Shown here piece after piece: positions 11,626 to 23,460 of a stretch of 64,000 nt of DNA. How positions within the stretch are numbered: the first letter of the stretch is position 1; the number at the start of each line of letters is the position of its first letter. Source of the DNA: Zanthoxylum bungeanum (Eukaryota > Streptophyta > Magnoliopsida > Sapindales > Rutaceae). Under the pieces are notes generated by a model. It was not told where the DNA came from and searched no databases. It was given only the letters and a program-made list of their open reading frames with translations. The stretch spans positions 372,001 to 436,000 of the forward strand of contig SKCR01006526.1 in the NCBI GenBank assembly GCA_019454045.1, in the 5' to 3' direction. The position numbers and the translations under genes were made by a program.

Positions 11626-12729
11626 TGAAAATTCGGGGTTATCCTAAGTTCTGACCCTATGCGGAATTACAGACAATAAGCAGGACAAGTCCTGTTACTG
11701 CTACTATGGAATTGCAACAGGCAATTTAACAAATCAACCAACTAAAATAATAAGCTGCAAATGTAAAAACAATAACAATAATTAAAGCAACAAAAATAAT
11801 CAAACCACACAAAATTCAACACAATGATTTTGGTGACGAAGTGGAAAACTCTTCCGAGTAAAAAACCACTCCGGGTATAGGCTACCACCCGAATCCACTA
11901 TATCGAGAAAAACTTACAGCGATGGTCAAGACTTATGGTGGCAACTCCACCGACTCAAGTACCTCTATACTGCAAGAACTCAAGGCAACTCCTCAAGCCC
12001 GCGACCCACGGTTTTCTTCAGAACCTCTGAAGTCTCTGAGTAGATTATATCACCAATGACGCCGGAACTCCGACTACCAAACTTCCTCCTAAAGAACTCT
12101 AAAGGATTAAGGAATTTGGGTTAAGTTGTGTTGAAGGTTTATCAAAGAATGGATTTCACCATTAACAAAGAAGACATAAGATTCAAAGAGTCTTCAAGGT
12201 GAAATCAAAGAGAGTTGAAAGATTTGAGAGTATTTGGCTCAAGAGAAATATGCTTCAACTAATGAGAATGGCGGCTAAGGGTTATATTTATAGGTTGGGT
12301 GAAAACCTAGGGTTTTGCAGGCCAAAAACGCGTTCAGATCGCAGTCGCGTTCGAAAGCTTACTAGAACGCTACACGAACGCGCCCTTTCTGTGAAGACTC
12401 GTTCGAACGTCAATCGAACGCACAACGAACGTGAGCTCTCTGGAATGCTCCCGTTCGAACCCCACAAGAACGTGCCTCGAACGTTTGCTCTCTGGAATGC
12501 TCCCGTTCGAACCCAATAAAGAACGTGCCACTAACACCACACGTTCGAACCCACAACGAACGCAGCACTAACGCCAATCGTTCGAACACTGCAACGAACG
12601 CACCACGAACGCTTGTCTAATGCACAACAGCCAGAAACCAGTCCAATTGCACAAAGATCTTCATGAAAGATTACAACTCAATTGAACTTGTTTTGTCACG
12701 GATATAAGCCAATAAAACTGGAACTAACA
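11626..12729 (-). repeat. 3' LTR of the nested SIRE-like element
   Basis: 1104 bp, TGAAAATTCGGGG ... GGAACTAACA on the plus strand, nearly identical to 15638-16738. The region 12330-12610 is dense in GTTCGAACG-type motifs. A TATA-like TTATATTTATAGG occurs at about 12280, consistent with a minus-strand promoter. Confidence 0.92.
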
Positions 12730-14412
12730 ATCTCCCCCTTTGGCATTCCGTGACAAAACACTACCTAATACAAATACTACGGTAATAGACCCAAAAAGCA
12801 AATAGTCAACTGTCAACCATCAAAACAGTGACTTATTACAAATGGACTCGATCTGACACCTAACAAAGTAGTCTTGAGATTAATGCCACCGCAGCAACAT
12901 ACCTGCTACCTGAAACATCCACAAACAACAATATACCGTGAAAAGCATTGAGATAATCAAGTAAACCATAAAGCAGGTAAAAATCTCATACATGTACAAG
13001 TAGAAATCATTCTCCCCCTTAATCTTAACTCCCCTTAAAACGGAGATATTTAAAGGATATTTTACAGCTCCCTCCTATATATTAAGGCTCTCCCCCTTAA
13101 TATATTACTCTCCCCTTTTTGTCACGAAATGACAAAGGATAAAAGAAACAGGAAAAATAACAGGAGAACAGGAGAAAACACATGCAAGAGCATAAACAAA
13201 CAGGAATGACTCCCCTCACTAACAGGCACATAAAATTAGCAAAATAAAACACGGGAAGCAAACCAAAAACTCAGAAAGGTGCACAGTAAAGAATAAAAAA
13301 AATTGTATGCAATAACATGAAGCACACACAGGCACATACTGAGATAAATGAAAATCCTATCAAAAACTGACTGAAACAACATTTCAAGCTGATACAATGA
13401 TACCCAGTCAGTATTCAGTTGTTTATGACATGAAACAATATGCATCATTTTAAAAGTAGCTAAATACAACACTTATGCATATGACATAAACACCAAAGCA
13501 TATAAAGCACTTGCGTGGAAAAATAAAGTGCATAACGAATCAAGGCTTAAGACCTTATTTTATGAGCTGGACACAGCCAAAGAAATCCATCTCTAAACAA
13601 CCAAGTCCACAAAATAGGTGTTCAAACCCAGCACCACTAGGACCTGAAAATAAGCAACATTGGTTGCATGCTATATTATTTACCCCAGAAATATCATGAG
13701 CTCATATTTAATAACTCTTTCGAGTGAAGGGTTTTTGCCCTTATCTTTTGAATTTGGCCATTTTGGCTCTTTTGCACTTGAGTCTCATTTTTTTTTAATT
13801 TATTTCTTTTTACTTTTGCACAAGGGGATAACAAGGTCATCTAGTCAAAGGTCACACTATTTAGCAAACAGGATAAGATAGAAATTAGATTGCTATTCTA
13901 AAAACTCATACATGCGACCAAGCCTTGATAAATTAAAACGTGTATGTGAAGGTGCAAGCACATGATATACCAAAGGTTTTTATCACATACACTCATGCAT
14001 ATAGAGCATCAAGAAAAATACAGCATATCATACATGCATAATCATATATCCTACATACCAGGATCATGCACATGCTATTCATGCTCTAACAAGCCATAAA
14101 AATATTTTTTGGTCTTTTTCAAAAATATTTTTTTTTTATTTTTCAGTTTTAAAGCACAAAAAAAAATAAAGACACAAAACAGCTTGTAAAACATCCAATG
14201 GTACGTGGAGTTGTATCCTGAGTGCAGATCATACTACCGTCCATTCGGAATCGGCTATGAAATTTATGTCCGGGTTTCCATCCTATATACCAAGGGACAT
14301 ATAACAAAAACAAGACACACACTCACACCCATATGCTGTGAAAATAAAACAAACGTGTAAAAACATAAAACACACGCACACACACATGCAATGGGAAAAT
14401 AAAATGCATTTT
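12730..14412 (-). other. Non-coding 3' interior of the nested SIRE-like element
   Basis: 1.7 kb with no credible gene, between gag and the 3' LTR. It is homologous in reverse to 42632-44404 of the plus-strand copy. For example, the block with GGTACGTGGAGTTGTATCC at about 14200-14280 matches the complement of 42783-42885. Conservation of a non-coding block in two copies suggests a family-specific structure. Confidence 0.7.
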
Positions 14413-15596
14413 TTAAGCAGAGTTACACCGAAGTGCACTCTCATCATGTCCATCAGGACATGCAGAAGTAGATGGGAAATCATCTTGCTTCCCCACCCAA
14501 ACCTTTCTAGGAACCTCATCCACTTGAGAATTCCTAGTTAACAAAGAAAGTTTCTCACTAAGAAATTGTGTCTGTTTAGTTAGTGCAGAAACTTGAGAAG
14601 CTAGATTTGAAGAATCAAATCTAGGCGACACACTCTTAGGCCTCTTCTTTTGCTTGTGCAACATGAAGCACTTAGGCCTAATATGTCCAGCCTTGCCACA
14701 GTGGTGGCACACAGGCACAAACCTCAGACGAGAGCGAGGTTTACCCACAGCACCTCTAGATTGAGGTTGGGAAACAGGACGAGGAACAACATGAGGAGAA
14801 ACATGACTACACACAACAGGTTTCTTACCTAAGTCACGTTTAGCTGCTACAGGCACAACTTTGGAAGAAGAAGCCTTATTAAAGTTAGGCTGAGAAATAA
14901 TTCCTAACATACGGTCCACATTTTTATTCTCACTAGAAAATACAGACAACTGGGTTCTAGTATCTTCAAGTTCAGTCTCTAAAGCTAGGACCTTATCAAT
15001 TTGACCCCTATTCCTCTCCTCCAGGTCATCAAACATCAAAAGGCTTTGCTCAAATTTGGCTTGAGCTTCATTCTTTTCTAGCTCAACAGCTTTCAGCTTT
15101 TTATTGACCTCTAAATTAGTCTTCTTAATAGCTAAACTCTCTTTAAAAAGTTTAGCATAAGCTACCTGAAGACTGTCTCTCATCAACTGACTCACTGTGA
15201 GAGGATTCTGAACCAGAATCTCTAACATACTCGTTCCTCTCACTGGTCACACTAGCATGAAAGGCCATATAATTGCCTTTCGGAGAATCATCACCTTCAA
15301 AATCACTAAGGGATGCTGCCATGGCTTTCTTGCCTTTAGCCCTAAGATATGTGGGACACTCGGATCTAACGTGCCTATATCCTTCACATTCATGGCACTG
15401 GACACTACGGTTCTATTATCCATATCCCCTCTAGACTCTCTCATGCTATGCCTACTCTCTCTAGGCTTATTCTCCATATCCCTATCACTGTTATGGCCAC
15501 TCTTCTTAGGTTAAGAAATTTCTTAAACTTATTTGTAAACAATGCCAAATCACGATATGTGAGGGTATCACAATTTAAGGGTTGACTATGTTCCAT
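14413..15596 (-). pseudogene. gag: Gag of the nested element, capsid domain deleted
   Basis: The start ATG lies at 15596 on the minus strand. The N-terminal MEHSQPLNC is followed directly by DTLTYRDLALFTNKFKKFL, whereas the plus-strand copy at 40801 has about 220 codons of UBN2-type capsid between them. The join is in frame. A frameshift follows within about 50 codons; the rest is read from 15477 and 15243. The C-terminal part has a Glu/Lys-rich probable coiled coil (about 15160-14950) and an intact CCHC knuckle, CHHCGKAGHIRPKC, at about 14665-14710. It would bind RNA but lacks the capsid fold. Confidence 0.85.
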
Positions 15597-15620
15597 AGCT
15601 AATGGGTCAAGGATCGAGTT

Positions 15621-15635
15621 CAGGCTCTGATACCA
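15621..15635 (-). promoter_or_regulatory. Primer-binding site, initiator Met tRNA type
   Basis: On the minus strand the sequence reads TGGTATCAGAGCCTG, three bases inside the 5' LTR end. This is the standard PBS of plant copia elements and fixes the element's orientation as minus. Confidence 0.9.
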
Positions 15636-15637
15636 AT

Positions 15638-16738
15638 TGAAAATTCGGGGTTATCCTAAGTTCTGACCCTATGCGGAATTACAGACAATAAGCAGGACAA
15701 GTCCTGTTACTGCTACTATGGAGTTGCAACAGGCAATTTAACAAATCAACCAACTAAAATAATAAGCTGCAAATGTAAAAACAATAACAATAATTAAAGC
15801 AGCAAAAATAATCAAACCACACAAAATTCAACACAATGATTTTGGTGACGAAGTGGAAAACTCTTCCGAGTAAAAAACCACTCCGGGTATAGGCTACCAC
15901 CCGAATCCACTATATCGAGAAAAACTTACAGCGATGGTCAAGACCTATGGTGGCAACTCCACCGACTCAAGTACCTCTATACTGCAAGAACTCAAGGCAA
16001 CTCCTCAAGCCCGCGACCCACAGTTTTCTTCAGAACCTCTGAAGTCTCTGAGTAGATTATATCACCAATGACGCCGGAACTCCGACTACCAAACTTCCTC
16101 CTAAAGAACTCTAAAGGATTAGGGAATTTGGGTTAAGTTGTGTTGAAGGTTTATCAAAGAATGGATTCACCATTAACAAAGAAGACATAAGATTCAAAGA
16201 GTCTTCAAGGTGAAATCAAAGAGAGTTGAAAGATTTGAGAGTATTTGGCTCAAGAGAAATATGCTTCAACTAATGAGAATGGCGGCTAAGGGTTATATTT
16301 ATAGGTAGGGTGAAAACCTAGGGTTTTGCAGGCCAAAAACGCGTTCAGATCGCAGTCGCGTTCGAAAGCTTACTAGATGCTACACGAACGCGCCCTTTCT
16401 GTGAAGACTCGTTCGAACGTCAATCGAACGCACAACGAACGTGAGCTCTCTGGAATGCTCCCGTTCGAACCCCACAAGAACGTGCCTCGAACGTTTGCTC
16501 TCTGGAATGCTCCCGTTCGAACCCAATAAAGAACGTGCCACTAACGCCACACGTTCGAACCCACAAACGAACGCAGCACTAACGCCAATCGTTCGAACAC
16601 TGCAACGAACGCACCACGAACGCTTGTCTGATGTACAGCAGCCAGAAACCAGTCCAATTGCACAAAGATCTTCATGAAAGATTACAACTCAATTGAACTT
16701 GTTTTGTCACGGATATAAGCCAATAAAACTGGAACTAA
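15638..16738 (-). repeat. 5' LTR of the nested SIRE-like element
   Basis: 1101 bp, about 1% different from 11626-12729 by eye. It ends GGAACTAA directly before the TSD copy ACTTC, so the final CA is missing. Confidence 0.92.
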
Positions 16739-16743
16739 ACTTC

Positions 16744-17112
16744 AATTTGCCAATCATATATAAATGGTGCTTAGGTTGAGAATTAGTTAAGGTTTTCATT
16801 AATTGTTTTTCCTTATTTTTGGCTAAGTGTTAAGCATATTTCCTAGTCCAAGTTAGTGTAATCTTCAATTGGGAATTTGAGAGATTGACACTTTTAGAGA
16901 TTAGGGTTTATTGTGAGATTTGGGGAAATTACAATTTGTAAACGAATTCAAGATTCTTGTGTAATCTTGAAAGTGATTAGTGCAGCGAGCTCCTTGTTCC
17001 GGAGTTCAACGTGGATGTAGTCGGGAATTTTCCGACGAACCACGGTAAAATCTTGCTTCGTGATTGATCGATTGATTTACTTGACGAATGATTTAGGGTA
17101 CAAAAATTAACA
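16744..17112 (+). repeat. 5' LTR of the copia element, second part
   Basis: Continues the LTR after the nested insertion: AATTTGCCAATCATATATAAA (TATA-like) through to GTACAAAAATTAACA, matching the 3' LTR up to 22585. The PBS follows after two bases. Confidence 0.92.
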
Positions 17113-17114
17113 AT

Positions 17115-17126
17115 TGGTATCAGAGC
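17115..17126 (+). promoter_or_regulatory. Primer-binding site, Met tRNA type
   Basis: TGGTATCAGAGC lies two bases after the 5' LTR end; standard for Ty1/copia reverse-transcription priming. Confidence 0.92.
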
Positions 17127-17940
17127 TTTTTTTTTTGGAATTAAAATCCAGTGGGCCGAAAGTTGGAATCGTGAGAACAAGATCAAACAGAAGATCAAGT
17201 CTCTCTTTGTGGGCCAAAACAAGGAAACCTAAATCTGTCAAGCCATCATCGATCAAGATCAGATCAAGAACCTAAATCTACCAGAAACCGAGTGCAAGAT
17301 TGAAGCCACAGACGAAAGCAAGAAAATCAAAGAACACTGCCAAGAACAAGACCCTTCAAGCTGCCGATTCAGGTTATCAAAGATCAAGATTCATCAGAAC
17401 CGAACAGGTCACTGCCGAACTGATCAAAACTTCCAGGTTGCAAAATCAATTTCTCAGTAGCTGTGATTCTTGGATTAAATTGCACTTCCAAGATTCTACG
17501 TAGCCGAGAAAGACTAAGTGGCCTGCTAAACTCCTAAGCTCTTCGAATTAAGGCCTGTGGTTTGGGCAGACTGGCCGTGAAGTGTATAGCCGATTGTTCT
17601 TTGGGGTGAGTAACACTGTGTTGAAATTTGAAAGGAGTTTAGGCGACGTAAATTGAAAGTCTGGGTAATGAAGGATTAGTTGCGTTGGGTGATTGGGGGT
17701 TTGTTGTTTGGGTATTGAATCTCTGTTGAAGCTGGTTTGAAAGGAATAGATCAGGGCATCCAAGTCTCTGAGTTGCCGAATCTGCTTCTATTTGTTGTTT
17801 TTTTTGATTAATTGGTTTGAGGCAGGATTAATTGTGAATTGCCGACTGTGCTAAGTCAGTTAGGTGTGTATAGCCTATTGGTGTTTGGGTGAGCAAGTCT
17901 CTGAGTTGCCGATTAAGTGTCTGGGTCAAAGGAAACAAAA
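17127..17940 (+). other. Leader of the copia element
   Basis: No gene is supported; this is the untranslated leader between PBS and gag. Short open frames here are not conserved with any known family. Confidence 0.6.
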
Positions 17941-18760
17941 ATGTCGACCATGAGACTCGACATCGGCATATTTGACGGAAAGGGAGATTTCACCACATGT
18001 AAGAAGAAAATGAAAGTTCTGCTTTCCCACCATAAGGTGGCTTTGGCCCTGGTACCAGGTCCAGAAAAGTGGCCAAAGATGGAAAAGGAAGCGAATGACG
18101 AAATCCTGGAAGAGGCGTACAACTTGATCTTCATCCACTTGGGAGATTTGGTCATCAGGAAGGTTGATGGAATGGACACTGCCATTCAACTCTGGGGTAA
18201 ACTCGAATCTCTTTATTCTGTTGTTTATGCTCCAAATTTAGTGTTCTTAAAAGGAAATTTGTTTAACTACAAGATGGACACAAATAAGTCGATAGATGAT
18301 AATTTGGATGAATTCACGAAATGACTCAAATCCTTAAAGGAACTGACCAAGCCCTAGGAGACTCTAGCGAAGTTATGATCCTATTAAATGCACTGTCTGA
18401 AGAATATAGTGTCGTTAATAACTCTCTACAGTACACAGGAGTTGTACATAGGCTAGACTTGGTGATATCTGGTATAAGGGCTAGAGAGCTAGAACTTAGA
18501 ACCAGTAGGAGAGGTGGAGCGAACTTATTCGTGAAAGGAAAAAATGAAAGGAAATATAATGGTCTGAATAATCATCAGACTAATAACCAAGAACCTAAAG
18601 GGAAGAAAAAGAATAAACAAGATAAGAATAAGAATAGTGACAAGAAGTGCTATCACTGTGGGAAGATGAGACAACTTAAAAGGAACTGTTATAAGTTCAT
18701 TAGGGAACAGAAAAATGAAGGCAGCGCCACTGTGGCTGCCGAAAAGGGGTCGATGTGCCT
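17941..18760 (+). pseudogene. gag: Gag of the Tork/TNT1-like copia element, frameshifted
   Basis: Starts at ATG 17941 (an in-frame upstream start is possible). An N-terminal IFDGKGDFTTCKKKMK block (usual W changed to C) is followed by the UBN2 capsid region. The phase changes near 18321, after DEFTK. The second part has a basic linker and a CCHC knuckle at about 18645-18690, CYHCGKMRQLKRNC, in which the conserved Gly-His is replaced by Arg-Gln. The layout resembles TNT1 Gag. The frameshift and the knuckle mutation make it non-functional. Confidence 0.88.
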
Positions 18761-20482
18761 ATCTGAGGCATTGACTGTGTCTAGTGATCACATTAGTAGA
18801 GAATGGATTCTGGACTCCAGGTGCTCCTTTCACATGAGTCCGTATATGGACTGGTTTGTCAACTTTAGAAATTCTGACCAAGGCACAGTGTATATGGGTA
18901 ATGACAATACTTGTAGGATACAGGGAGTTGGGGACATAACACTTAAACTTCATGATGGTAAAGTTAGGATACTTACTGACGTTAGATATGTACCAGACCT
19001 GAAACGAAACCTGATATCACTAGGAATACTAGATGAATTAGGTTTCACATATAAAGCACACAAAGGAAACATGCACATATCTAAAGGTAATAAACTGATC
19101 CTAACTGGTATAAAAAGAAATGGATTGTATGTTCTAAATGGCCAACATGTATTCTCGGAAAAACCCATTTCTCTTTCTTTAACTTCTAATGTTGATATGA
19201 CTAATATATGGCACTTGAGACTTGGCCATATAGCCAGAAAGGAATCCAGGTACTCAGCAAGCAGGGACAATTTGGAAAGGACCAGTTGAAGCCACTTGAG
19301 TTTTGTGAGATCTGTGTGTTGGGCAAACAGCACAGACAGAGCTTCCCAACTGGAATTCATTTGTCAAAGGCGAGTCTGGAGTATCTACATTGTGATCTGT
19401 GGGGACCAGCAAAGGTCCAGACTCATGGGGGTAAGAAATATTTCCTCTCTATTGTTGATGACTACAGTAGGAAGGTATGGACATTCTTACTAAAATCAAA
19501 GGATGAAACTTTGACTAAATTTAAAGAACGGAAAGTGTTAGTATAAAATCAAACTAGTAACAAAGTAAAAGTCTTGAGAACTAATAATGGCTTAGAATTT
19601 TGTAATTCTGAGTTTGATCAATACTGTACTAGTGAGGGTATCCTGAGACAAAGGACTGTTAGAAACACCCCTCAACAGAATGGAGTTGCGGAAAGAATGA
19701 ATAGAACCCTATTAGAAAAGATCAGATGCCTTTTATTCTCTTCCGAACTTCCGAGGGCCTTTTGGAGTGAAGCCCTCAATACTGCTACTCATTTGATTAA
19801 CCTTAGCCCTAATAGTTCTGTTCAGTTTAAGAGCCCAGAAGAAATCTGGTCTGGAAGGGCTCATAAGCTTGCCCACCTTAGAGTGTTTGGCTGTGAAGCT
19901 TATGCTCACCAGTCCGTAGGTAAACTTGAACCGAGGTCAATCAAGTGTGTTTTCCTAGGGTATCAAGAAGGGACTAAAGGGTATAGATTATGGGAAATGG
20001 AATCACCTGGAGTCAAAATCATAGTTAGTGGGGATGTTATATTCAATGAACTTTGTTTTCCTTGTAAATCTACTAACAAGAATGCATGTGTCTTAGAAAA
20101 TGATCTAGCAGATTTTGATCTTGCAGGTGGAGCTCAGATGCAGGTGGAGCCAGGGACATCAAGGACCGCTGAGCAAGTTGGTGACATGTCAGGCACGGAG
20201 ACATCTGAGGACACCCAGCCCAGGAGGAATAACCTGGAGGAAAACAGAAATGAAGTAGCAGAGATACAAGAACAAATTGAAGATGACACAATAGATCAAC
20301 TGGATCAAACTGAGCAGCATGATGAAACACCACAAGACACATTGGCCAACTACCAGCTAGCAAGAGACAGAAGTAGGAGGCAGGTAAGGCCTCCTACCAG
20401 GTATGATTACTCAACTAATGATTTGTATTTCTGTGCATTAATATCAAGTCATGAAATAATGGGGTTGAGCCTGCTAGCTTAG
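18761..20482 (+). pseudogene. pol: Protease and integrase of the copia element, frameshifted
   Basis: Protease: WILDSRCSFHMS, with the catalytic D-S/T-G changed to D-S-R, at about 18804-18840. GAG-pre-integrase follows with IWHLRLGHIARK and the CEICVLGKQH zinc motif; the phase shifts near 19250. The integrase core has LHCDLWGPAKV, VDDYSRKVWTFL, LRTNNGLEF (usual D changed to N) and PQQNGVAERMNRTL. A stop interrupts at 19544. The segment closes with the VFGCEAYAHQ block and a long acidic linker to 20482. Losing a catalytic Asp in protease context and in integrase suggests loss of function. Confidence 0.9.
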
Positions 20483-22023
20483 GAGAGGCATTAAAGTCTA
20501 CCCATAAACTTGAATGGGAACCGGCTATGGAAGAGGAGATGTCTTCTCTTAGGAAAAACCAAACTTGGACTTTAGTTCCTAAACCTAAAAACCAGAAGTT
20601 GGTTGAGTGTAAATGATTGTTTAAGGTCAAAAAAGGACTACTGCCTAGTGACCCTGTTAGGTTTAAGGCCAGACTTGTAGCAAAAGGATTTACTCAACGG
20701 GAAGGGATAGACTATAATGAAATTTTCTCACCTGTAGTTAAATTTAAAACTATTAGAATGATGTTAGCTCTAGTAGTGCAGTATAATCTTGAATTGGAAC
20801 AATTAGATGTGAAAACTGCTTTTCTACATGGGGAATTAGAAGAGAAAATTTATGTCTCAGTCCATGTTTTTTATAGATAAAAATCATCCTGAGTATGTTT
20901 GTCTGCTTAATAAATCCTTATATGGTCTTAAACAGTCACATAGGCAATGGTATAAAAGATTTGATACATTTGTGCTTAGTATTGGATTCATAAGGAATAA
21001 ATATGAAGTTGCTTCTATTTCATGCTTGATGAAAAATGTCTTGTGTATTTGTTGTTGTATGTTGATGACATGCTTCTAATCTCTGAATCAATGAATGCTA
21101 TTAACAAACTTAAGAAGCAGTTGAATAGTGAGTTTGACATGAAAGACCTAGGTAGTGCAAAGAGAATCCTAGGTATGACCATTGATAGAGATAGAGGTAA
21201 GAATTGTCTTAAAATACATCAGTCCACATATTTGAAAAAGGTAGCATCTAGATTTGGTGTAAGTGGCTGTAAGCCGGTTAGTCAACCTCTTGCGAGTCAC
21301 TTTATTTTGTCTAAGTCACAAAGTCCTACTAATAGGTCTGAGATGATAAAAATGGAAAATGTACCTTATGCAATGCTATTGGTTCTGTGATGTATGCCAT
21401 GATTAGTACTAAACCTGACTTGTCTTATGCTGTATCTTTATTTAGTAGGTTTATGTCTAATCCAGGTGGAGCACACTGGAGTGCTTTACAATGGTTGTTA
21501 AGATACTTGAATACTACTATTGATTATGGCTTATGTTTTAACAAATCTAACGCTTTAGATTTGGTAGGGTATGTTGATTCTGATTTTGCAGGTGACAGAG
21601 ACTCGAGAAAGTCAACACAGCTTACTATTTCACACTTGGTGGAAATTGCATCAGCTGGAAGTCAAGCCTGCAACCGTTGGTCACACTCTCAACTACCGAA
21701 GCGGAGTATATAGCCATAACTGATGTGTTCAAGGAAGCATTTGGCTTCAGGGTATCTTAACCGAAATACAACAGCTGCAGGGTAAGACAGTTGTGTATTC
21801 TGACAGTCAGAGTGCAATACATCTGAGCAAGAATCCAGTACATCATGAGAGAACCAAGCATGTGGATATGAAGTATCATTTTGTGCGGGAAATCATCTCA
21901 AGCGGTAAGATTGAGATTAAGAAGGTTCCAACTGAAGATAACCCATCTGACATGGGGATAAAAATTGTGACTGCAACCAAACTCTCCCACTGCATGAAGC
22001 TGTTGCATGTGGGGGTTGGCTGA
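20483..22023 (+). pseudogene. pol: Reverse transcriptase and RNase H of the copia element, frameshifted
   Basis: RT blocks appear in order: [28 protein letters not shown] (about 20662), [31 protein letters not shown] and the catalytic YVDDM at about 21058-21072. RNase H follows: GYVDSDFAGDRDSRKST (about 21568), YSDSQSAIHLSKNP (about 21793) and HVDMKYHFVREI. There are phase changes near 20460, 20855, 21040, 21388 and 21620, and a TGA at 20614. The catalytic YVDD survives, but no continuous polyprotein can be made. Confidence 0.9.
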
Positions 22024-22141
22024 CCTTGCAGCTGACATGAGCAATGATGGAAGTAGGTGAGTTTGCTGTGCTATCTTGACCTTAATGTGTCCTTGTGTAT
22101 GATTGGGAGTGATGGATGTTTTTGGGCTTCAAGGTGGAGAT

Positions 22142-22585
22142 TGTAAAATGTGAAGCCTTATCATCCGTTGGATAAGGGACACGTGGCGCAATTCTTGCCG
22201 TTGTCCAAATTACTTCAATTTGCCAATCATATATAAAGGGTGCTTAGGTTGAGAATTAGTTAAGGTTTTCATTAATTGTTTTTCCTTATTTTTGGCTAAG
22301 TGTTAAGCCTATTTCCTAGTCCAAGTTAGTGTAATCTTCAATTGAGAATTTGAGAGATTGACACTTTTAGAGATTAAGGTTTATTGTGAGATTTAGGGAA
22401 ATTACAATTTGTAAACGAATTCAAGATTCTTGTGTAATCTTGAAAGTGATTAGTGCAGCGAGCTCCTTGTTCCGGAGTTCAACGTGGATGTAGTCGGGAA
22501 TTTTCCGACGAACCACGGTAAAATCTTGCTTCGTGATTGATCGATTGATTTACTTGACGAATGATCTAGGGTACAAAAATTAACA
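22142..22585 (+). repeat. 3' LTR of the copia element
   Basis: 444 bp, TGTAAAATGTGAAGCC ... AAAATTAACA, preceded by a purine-rich tract and followed by the TSD copy ACTAC. It has a single CACGTGGCG motif and a TATATAAAGG TATA-like box at about 22231. Confidence 0.93.
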
Positions 22586-22590
22586 ACTAC

Positions 22591-22931
22591 AAACTGTTTC
22601 TATATTGAAGGGGTTAAGAGAAGATTCAATAGAGAGACGAAACTATAAGGCGAGATTTTATGTTTTGTAAGTTCTATAAGTTCTATAAGTTGTAAATTTC
22701 ATTATTTTAGTGGGTTACTTACTCTCTGGGCGTAGTCTCGTGGATGTAAGAATGGATTCTGAATCACGTAAAAATCCTCTTTGTGTTTTATTTTTTACTA
22801 TTTTAGAATTTTCGATAAGTTTAATTGATTTGAATAAATTAATTATTAAATATTCGGTCAAACTTGTAAAATTCATCTAAAGTATCTAACGATTGCAATA
22901 TTAATCGATAATGAGAGCCAATTACAACACC
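22591..22931 (+). mobile_element. Possible right half of the older split LTR
   Basis: The stretch has the TCTCGTGGATGTAAG ... ATCACGTAAAAATCC pattern that recurs in 3' parts of plant LTRs (compare 17020-17060) and ends ATTACAACA. It would rejoin 11281-11476 if the copia element were removed. Unproven. Confidence 0.35.
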
Positions 22932-23460
22932 CATTCTAATAAATAGAGAGAGATGGTAATATATTGTTTTTTACAATATTACTCTTAATGAATATCAATA
23001 CACACATACTGTAGAGATTCCAAACGATGTTATTTGATGTTGTTAACTAAGGGCTCGTTAAGGGTTTTGTTGTTGGGAGGTTCAAATGTGATGTCCTCAA
23101 AGGGTTATCTTAAGATGTCGAGTTCGAATCTAGAGAATGTGTTTCTTATAAGAGCTTAGGACAACCGAGGGTTTTACCTATTCTAATTAAGTCCGAAAAA
23201 GATGATTTGGCGGCGAAATTTCCAACGATTCAAAAAAAAAGGGTTAGAAATGTGGTTTTGTGAAGCAATGGTGTTGGCAAGTTCAAAATTGAGAAGCTAA
23301 AAGCTAATTTTGGTATTTGGTAATTTTTTAAAAATTAACTTCCGATCATCACTACATGCTACAACAAATTAAAAAATATTTATAAAAGATTAGCTTTTCA
23401 AAATATAATTTTGAAAATGAATTATTCTTAATTCAATTTCACATATATTCTCCCTTAACT
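22932..23460. other. Non-coding, no recognised feature
   Basis: AT-rich. A GTGTTTCTTATAAGAG segment near 23138 recurs near 11192, on the other side of the copia element. This suggests a small repeat or related flanks. Confidence 0.4.

Larger units (their letters stand above)
11626..16738 (-). mobile_element. Pol-less SIRE-like copia element nested in the LTR, TSD ACTTC
   Basis: Flanked by ACTTC at 11621-11625 and 16739-16743. It has two ~1.1-kb LTRs (11626-12729 and 15638-16738), a PBS complementary to methionine tRNA at 15621-15635 (reverse strand TGGTATCAGAGCCTG), a gag remnant (14413-15596) and a pyrimidine-rich (PPT) stretch just inside the left LTR at 12731-12740. No protease, integrase or RT is present in the 2.9-kb interior. 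The right LTR lacks the terminal CA seen in the left one. The LTRs differ at about a dozen positions. Protein functions would have to come from a partner element. Confidence 0.92.
11482..22585 (+). mobile_element. Complete Tork/TNT1-like copia element, TSD ACTAC
   Basis: The element is bounded by a perfect 5-bp duplication ACTAC at 11477-11481 and 22586-22590. It has TG...CA LTRs, a methionine-tRNA-type PBS at 17115-17126, gag, protease, integrase, RT and RNase H, and a purine-rich tract (AAGGTGGAGAT) before the 3' LTR at 22142. The 5' LTR is interrupted by a second element (11626-16738). The coding region has several frameshifts and stops. LTR halves that can be compared differ at about 6 of 369 positions, which suggests a fairly recent insertion. 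Confidence 0.92.
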
